Positions 8,081-9,742 of a stretch of DNA of 9,742 bases are shown here, one piece after another. The stretch covers positions 1 through 9,742 of the forward strand of contig MGOH01000033.1 in assembly GCA_001795315.1 (NCBI GenBank), read 5' to 3'. The position numbers and the translations under genes are program-made. This stretch comes from Chloroflexi bacterium RBG_19FT_COMBO_48_23 (GTDB taxonomy: Bacteria > Chloroflexota > Dehalococcoidia > GIF9 > UBA5620). Position 1 is the stretch's first letter. Each line of letters begins with the position of its first letter. A model generated the notes under the pieces. That model was not told the DNA's origin, searched no databases, and saw nothing but the letters and a program-made list of their open reading frames with translations.

Positions 8081-8627
8081 CAGCTACCCCCTTGGCAGGT
8101 GCGATTATACTCACCTTATCTTCACCATCTACCTCTTTAACGTATACTTTTATTTCCTCATTATTTGATGTAGGTATATTTTTGCCCACATAATCGGAAC
8201 GTATAGGTAGTTCGCGATGACCCCGGTCGATAAGGACTGCGAGCTGGATAGATTGAGGTCGTCCTAAATCTATGAGAGCATCCATGGCTGCGCGAATGCT
8301 GCGTCCCGTGTAGAAGACGTCATCGACGAGTACTACTTGTTTGCCAGCAACGTCTACGGGTATATCGGTCCGATGCACTGTGGGCTTAAGAGATAACGAT
8401 GACAGGTCGTCGCGATAGAGACTGATATCAAGCGAGCCAACCGGTATGGTAATTTCCTCGAGGTCCTGTATTGTAGCGGCCAGCCTCATGGCTAAAGGGA
8501 CCCCCCGGGTTTGCATGCCGACGAGGACGATGTCTTTAGCGCCTCTGTTTCGTTCCACAATCTCGTGAGCAATACGAACCAGAGCTCTGTGCATGTCCTG
8601 GGGGGACATGAGGGTTCTCTCAGACAT
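8067..8627 (-). CDS. pyrR: Bifunctional pyr operon RNA-binding regulator / uracil phosphoribosyltransferase
   Basis: A 186-residue type I phosphoribosyltransferase-fold protein, the usual PyrR length. PyrR binds UMP/UTP and a specific hairpin in pyr leader RNA, favouring termination, and many members also convert uracil plus PRPP to UMP. The 13-residue PRPP-binding signature [13 protein letters not shown] is at 98-110. Other PyrR-typical stretches are [17 protein letters not shown] at 34-50, [11 protein letters not shown] at 65-75 and [20 protein letters not shown] at 131-150. It is the first gene of the operon, directly after a leader containing an exact PyrR-binding motif, so it very probably controls its own transcript. 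The ATG is preceded by AGGAGGT with 7-8 nt spacing. This Shine-Dalgarno lies within the terminator hairpin of the leader. Confidence 0.97.
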   Translation of the reverse strand: MSERTLMSPQDMHRALVRIAHEIVERNRGAKDIVLVGMQTRGVPLAMRLAATIQDLEEITIPVGSLDISLYRDDLSSLSLKPTVHRTDIPVDVAGKQVVLVDDVFYTGRSIRAAMDALIDLGRPQSIQLAVLIDRGHRELPIRSDYVGKNIPTSNNEEIKVYVKEVDGEDKVSIIAPAKGVADENS

Positions 8628-8661
8628 AAGAAAAACCTCCTGCCGAGAACTGGCAAGAGGT
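8628..8661 (-). terminator. Attenuator terminator hairpin overlapping the pyrR Shine-Dalgarno
   Basis: On the minus strand ACCTCTTGCC (8661-8652) pairs with GGCAGGAGGT (8644-8635) in a 10-bp stem with one G-T wobble and a 7-nt loop (AGTTCTC). It is followed at once by TTTTCTT (8634-8628) and then the pyrR ATG. This is a standard intrinsic terminator shape. Its 3' arm contains the AGGAGGT ribosome-binding site of pyrR, so the hairpin would also hide that site in any transcript that escapes termination. Confidence 0.88.
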
Positions 8662-8735
8662 CTTTAAAAAAGCAACCTTAACCGGAAGCTTTGTAGAGCC
8701 AAAATCGCTTTTCATCTTTCCCTTGCCAGCCTCTC
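8645..8735 (-). promoter_or_regulatory. Antiterminator pairing of the pyr leader
   Basis: Minus-strand GAGAGGCTGGCAAGGG (8735-8720) can pair with CCTCTTGCCAGTTCTC (8660-8645). The core CTGGCAAG/CTTGCCAG is a perfect 8 bp, extended on both sides to about 15 pairs with G-T wobbles and one bulged G. This pairing uses the 5' arm of the terminator and the 3' half of the PyrR-binding hairpin, so it excludes both. That is the arrangement expected of a PyrR-controlled attenuator when UMP is low. Confidence 0.82.
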
Positions 8736-8751
8736 TGGACTGACTTAAAGG
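8721..8751 (-). promoter_or_regulatory. PyrR-binding anti-antiterminator hairpin
   Basis: The minus strand carries AGTCCAGAGAGGCT (8741-8728), which matches the conserved PyrR recognition loop known from Bacillus pyr leaders as I recall it. It is flanked by CCTT (8751-8748) and AAGG (8724-8721), with CAG/CTG nearer the loop, giving the usual lower stem, internal bulge and upper stem. With UMP-loaded PyrR bound, this fold would block the antiterminator and let the terminator form. Only one such site was found in the window, unlike the three of the B. subtilis operon. Confidence 0.92.
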
Positions 8752-8766
8752 TCTCACTAAAGCACT

Positions 8767-8796
8767 AGTATACCATACAGGCATGCGGGGATGCAA
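8767..8796 (-). promoter_or_regulatory. Probable pyr operon promoter with extended -10
   Basis: On the minus strand an extended -10 box TGGTATACT ends at 8767, with TATACT at 8772-8767. A weak -35 candidate, TTGCAT (8796-8791), lies 18 nt upstream. A start near 8760 would place the transcript just before the PyrR-binding hairpin and give a leader of about 133 nt before pyrR. The position relative to the attenuator is the main support. The -35 is poor, as is common for TGn-type promoters. Confidence 0.65.
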
Positions 8797-8810
8797 TATC
8801 CCCGGCAAGA
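8796..8810. repeat. 15-nt direct repeat, copy 1 (pyr promoter side)
   Basis: ATATCCCCGGCAAGA here is identical to the stretch at 9200-9214. The two copies bracket the palindromic repeat block. This copy touches the -35 candidate of the pyr promoter. Confidence 0.8.
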
Positions 8811-8858
8811 GATTGCTATGTCAGCGATACTTTTTTGTTTTGTGGACTGATTGACGGG

Positions 8859-8953
8859 AATGTAGGGACAGGGCTTTAGCCCTGTCCGAGATGGACAGGC
8901 GGACATACCCTTCGCCTTGCTCAGGGCAGGCTCTGAAGGTCTGTCCCTACATT
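8859..8953. repeat. Palindromic repeat element with 13-bp perfect terminal inverted repeats
   Basis: AATGTAGGGACAG (8859-8871) is the exact reverse complement of 8941-8953. Inside, GGACAGGGC and GCCCTGTCC (8866-8874, 8879-8887) form a perfect 9-bp hairpin with a TTTA loop. CCTTC/GAAGG (8909-8913, 8935-8939) form another arm. There is no coding capacity. It looks like a dispersed, non-autonomous palindromic element (MITE-like); similar TGTAGGGACAGG repeats are, to my recollection, frequent in some bacterial genomes including Chloroflexota. No target duplication is evident at its ends. Confidence 0.7.
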
Positions 8954-8962
8954 TGCCGTTTT

Positions 8963-9117
8963 GTCATCGCGAGGAGTCCTCCCACGGAAGGACGACGTGG
9001 CGATCTCGCCCCACGCCTGTCATTCTGACACTGAGCGGAGCGAAGGGGAAGAATCTCGGTGGAGGAAAATGACGTGATGAGATTGCCACGTCCTTCAGCG
9101 GAAGGACTCGCAATGAC
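8963..9117. repeat. MITE-like element with long imperfect inverted ends
   Basis: The left end (8963-9007, 45 nt, beginning GTCATCGCGAG) and the reverse complement of the right end (9079-9117, 39 nt, beginning GTCATTGCGAG) align along their whole length. They differ by two 3-nt indels and a few substitutions. The arms contain the GGAAGGAC and GTGGCAATCTC/GTGGCGATCTC blocks of a dispersed repeat type common in environmental bacterial genomes. No transposase is present. Minus-strand open frames across it are repeat-derived and not credible genes. Confidence 0.75.
9019..9073. repeat. Possible second repeat nested inside the MITE-like element
   Basis: The segment begins GTCATTCTG and ends AATGAC, forming 6-bp inverted ends (7 of 9 bases match if extended). 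It contains the CTGAGCGGAGCGAAG and GAAGAATCTCGG blocks typical of another dispersed palindromic repeat. It lies between the two arms of the surrounding element, so it may be an insertion or a chimeric remnant. Boundaries are uncertain. Confidence 0.45.
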
Positions 9118-9199
9118 GGGGGAGAGAGGCTCGCAATAGCAGCGGCGGCATTACCCAATGCAAACTATAAAAACGTCACCTATCTGTCTGAGCTAGCGT

Positions 9200-9214
9200 A
9201 TATCCCCGGCAAGA
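9200..9214. repeat. 15-nt direct repeat, copy 2 (epimerase-gene side)
   Basis: ATATCCCCGGCAAGA is identical to 8796-8810. It lies 5 nt beyond the stop codon of the epimerase-like gene. Bases 8811-9199 between the copies hold the palindromic elements plus about 80 nt (9118-9199) in which I recognise nothing. Confidence 0.8.
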
Positions 9215-9219
9215 AACTT

Positions 9220-9742
9220 TTAGAAAAACTGAACGATTAATTTCCCAAAGACAGGACCGATGAAGCGGCGCATGAAGGGCAAGAAGCCAGCGCCATATTG
9301 TCTGGCCAGTTCCTTAGAATAATCCTTAAGATAGTCCGCAAAAGTATGCCGCTGGAATTTAAGAAGCTCCTGAGCTTTGGTTGTATCGTACCAATCCAGG
9401 TAATAAGGCTCCGTAGTGAACTTGTGAGCTGGCGGTAGCGGCAACCCCATAATTCCCATCATGGAGCGAATCATATCCTTGTATAGCATTCTTTGCTCGG
9501 CCCCACCGCTGATGACTAGAATTTTTCCCTTTACCGAGTCGAAGTCTTTGATGGCGTTTAATATTGCCGAGGCCGTGTCGTTCGGATGGCAGTATTCAAC
9601 GCGATTGTTCAGAGGAACGGTGAACATTCGCTTGAGGTCGCTTATTGAGAAGCTCAAGTACATTGTTGCAGTAAGCCGCAGGATTACATAATCTATGCCT
9701 GATTCCTTTATGATGTGTTCAGCTTGAAGCTTGGTCTCGCCG
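9220..9742 (-). CDS. NAD-dependent epimerase/dehydratase-like (extended SDR) protein, C-terminal part
   Basis: The minus-strand frame is open from the right edge to a TAA at 9222-9220, giving about 173 residues of a longer protein whose start lies outside the window. It begins GETKLQAEHIIKESGIDYVI, which fits the region after the catalytic Tyr-x3-Lys of SDR sugar epimerases (here TK followed by AE) and the typical sg-dyvilR strand. A later VEYCHPNDTASAILNAI stretch matches the v-DvA-ai segment of the family, and KGKILVISGG follows. The N-terminal NAD-binding GxxGxxG and the catalytic tyrosine are not in view, so activity and substrate cannot be judged. An internal ATG at 9663 is probably not the start because homology continues upstream of it. 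A nucleotide-sugar or NAD(P)-binding atypical SDR role is most likely. It lies upstream of the pyr promoter on the same strand. Confidence 0.8.
   Translation of the reverse strand, partial: GETKLQAEHIIKESGIDYVILRLTATMYLSFSISDLKRMFTVPLNNRVEYCHPNDTASAILNAIKDFDSVKGKILVISGGAEQRMLYKDMIRSMMGIMGLPLPPAHKFTTEPYYLDWYDTTKAQELLKFQRHTFADYLKDYSKELARQYGAGFLPFMRRFIGPVFGKLIVQFF

Noticed and set aside
8858..8962. Insertion sequence or CRISPR origin for the palindromic repeats
   Set aside because: There is no transposase frame, and the repeats are inverted and irregular, without the evenly spaced direct repeats of a CRISPR array.
8964..9158. 64-codon minus-strand open frame
   Set aside because: It lies almost wholly inside the palindromic repeat element, with arginine/proline-rich composition read from the inverted arms and no ribosome-binding site. 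Such translations are common false genes.

Overview
The window carries a minus-strand pyrimidine (UMP) biosynthesis operon flanked by two genes cut by the window edges. Reading 5'->3' on the minus strand (high to low coordinates), the order is: a 3' fragment of an extended-SDR / NAD-dependent epimerase-like gene (9742-9220); a roughly 400-base non-coding stretch filled with palindromic repeat elements; a promoter and a PyrR-type RNA attenuator; pyrR, pyrB, pyrC, carB, a pyrK-like electron-transfer subunit and a yjbQ (UPF0047) gene; then the 5' part of a family-4-type glycosyltransferase that runs off the left edge. No rRNA, tRNA, CRISPR array or transposase gene was seen.

The six operon genes are packed tightly: a 14-nt overlap (pyrR/pyrB), a 1-nt TAATG overlap (pyrB/pyrC), a 23-nt gap with a Shine-Dalgarno (pyrC/carB), a 2-nt gap (carB/pyrK) and a 4-nt ATGA overlap (pyrK/yjbQ). 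They probably form one transcript. The order matches the Bacillus-type operon (R-B-C-AA-AB-K-D) except that carA/pyrAA is missing exactly between pyrC and carB, and yjbQ sits where pyrD would be expected. CarB makes carbamoyl phosphate, PyrB joins it to aspartate, PyrC closes the ring, and PyrK would pass electrons from a PyrD1B-type dihydroorotate dehydrogenase encoded elsewhere.

Regulation can be read directly in the leader. An exact PyrR-binding motif (AGTCCAGAGAGGCT) lies in an anti-antiterminator stem-loop. A downstream 10-bp hairpin followed by a U-rich run forms the terminator, and a long antiterminator pairing overlaps both. The 3' arm of the terminator contains the Shine-Dalgarno of pyrR, so the same hairpin could stop transcription and also hide the ribosome-binding site.

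The organism is a bacterium of moderate GC content. PyrR attenuation, a class I dihydroorotase, PyrK and dispersed palindromic repeats of the GTCATTGCGAG / GTCATTCTGAGCG / TGTAGGGACAGG kinds would suit an anaerobic Chloroflexota (Dehalococcoidia-like) genome. That assignment is an inference from recall, not a demonstrated fact. I found no convincing undescribed multi-gene system. The most notable points are the attenuator that overlaps the start of pyrR, the precise absence of carA, and the repeat block bracketed by a 15-nt direct repeat.
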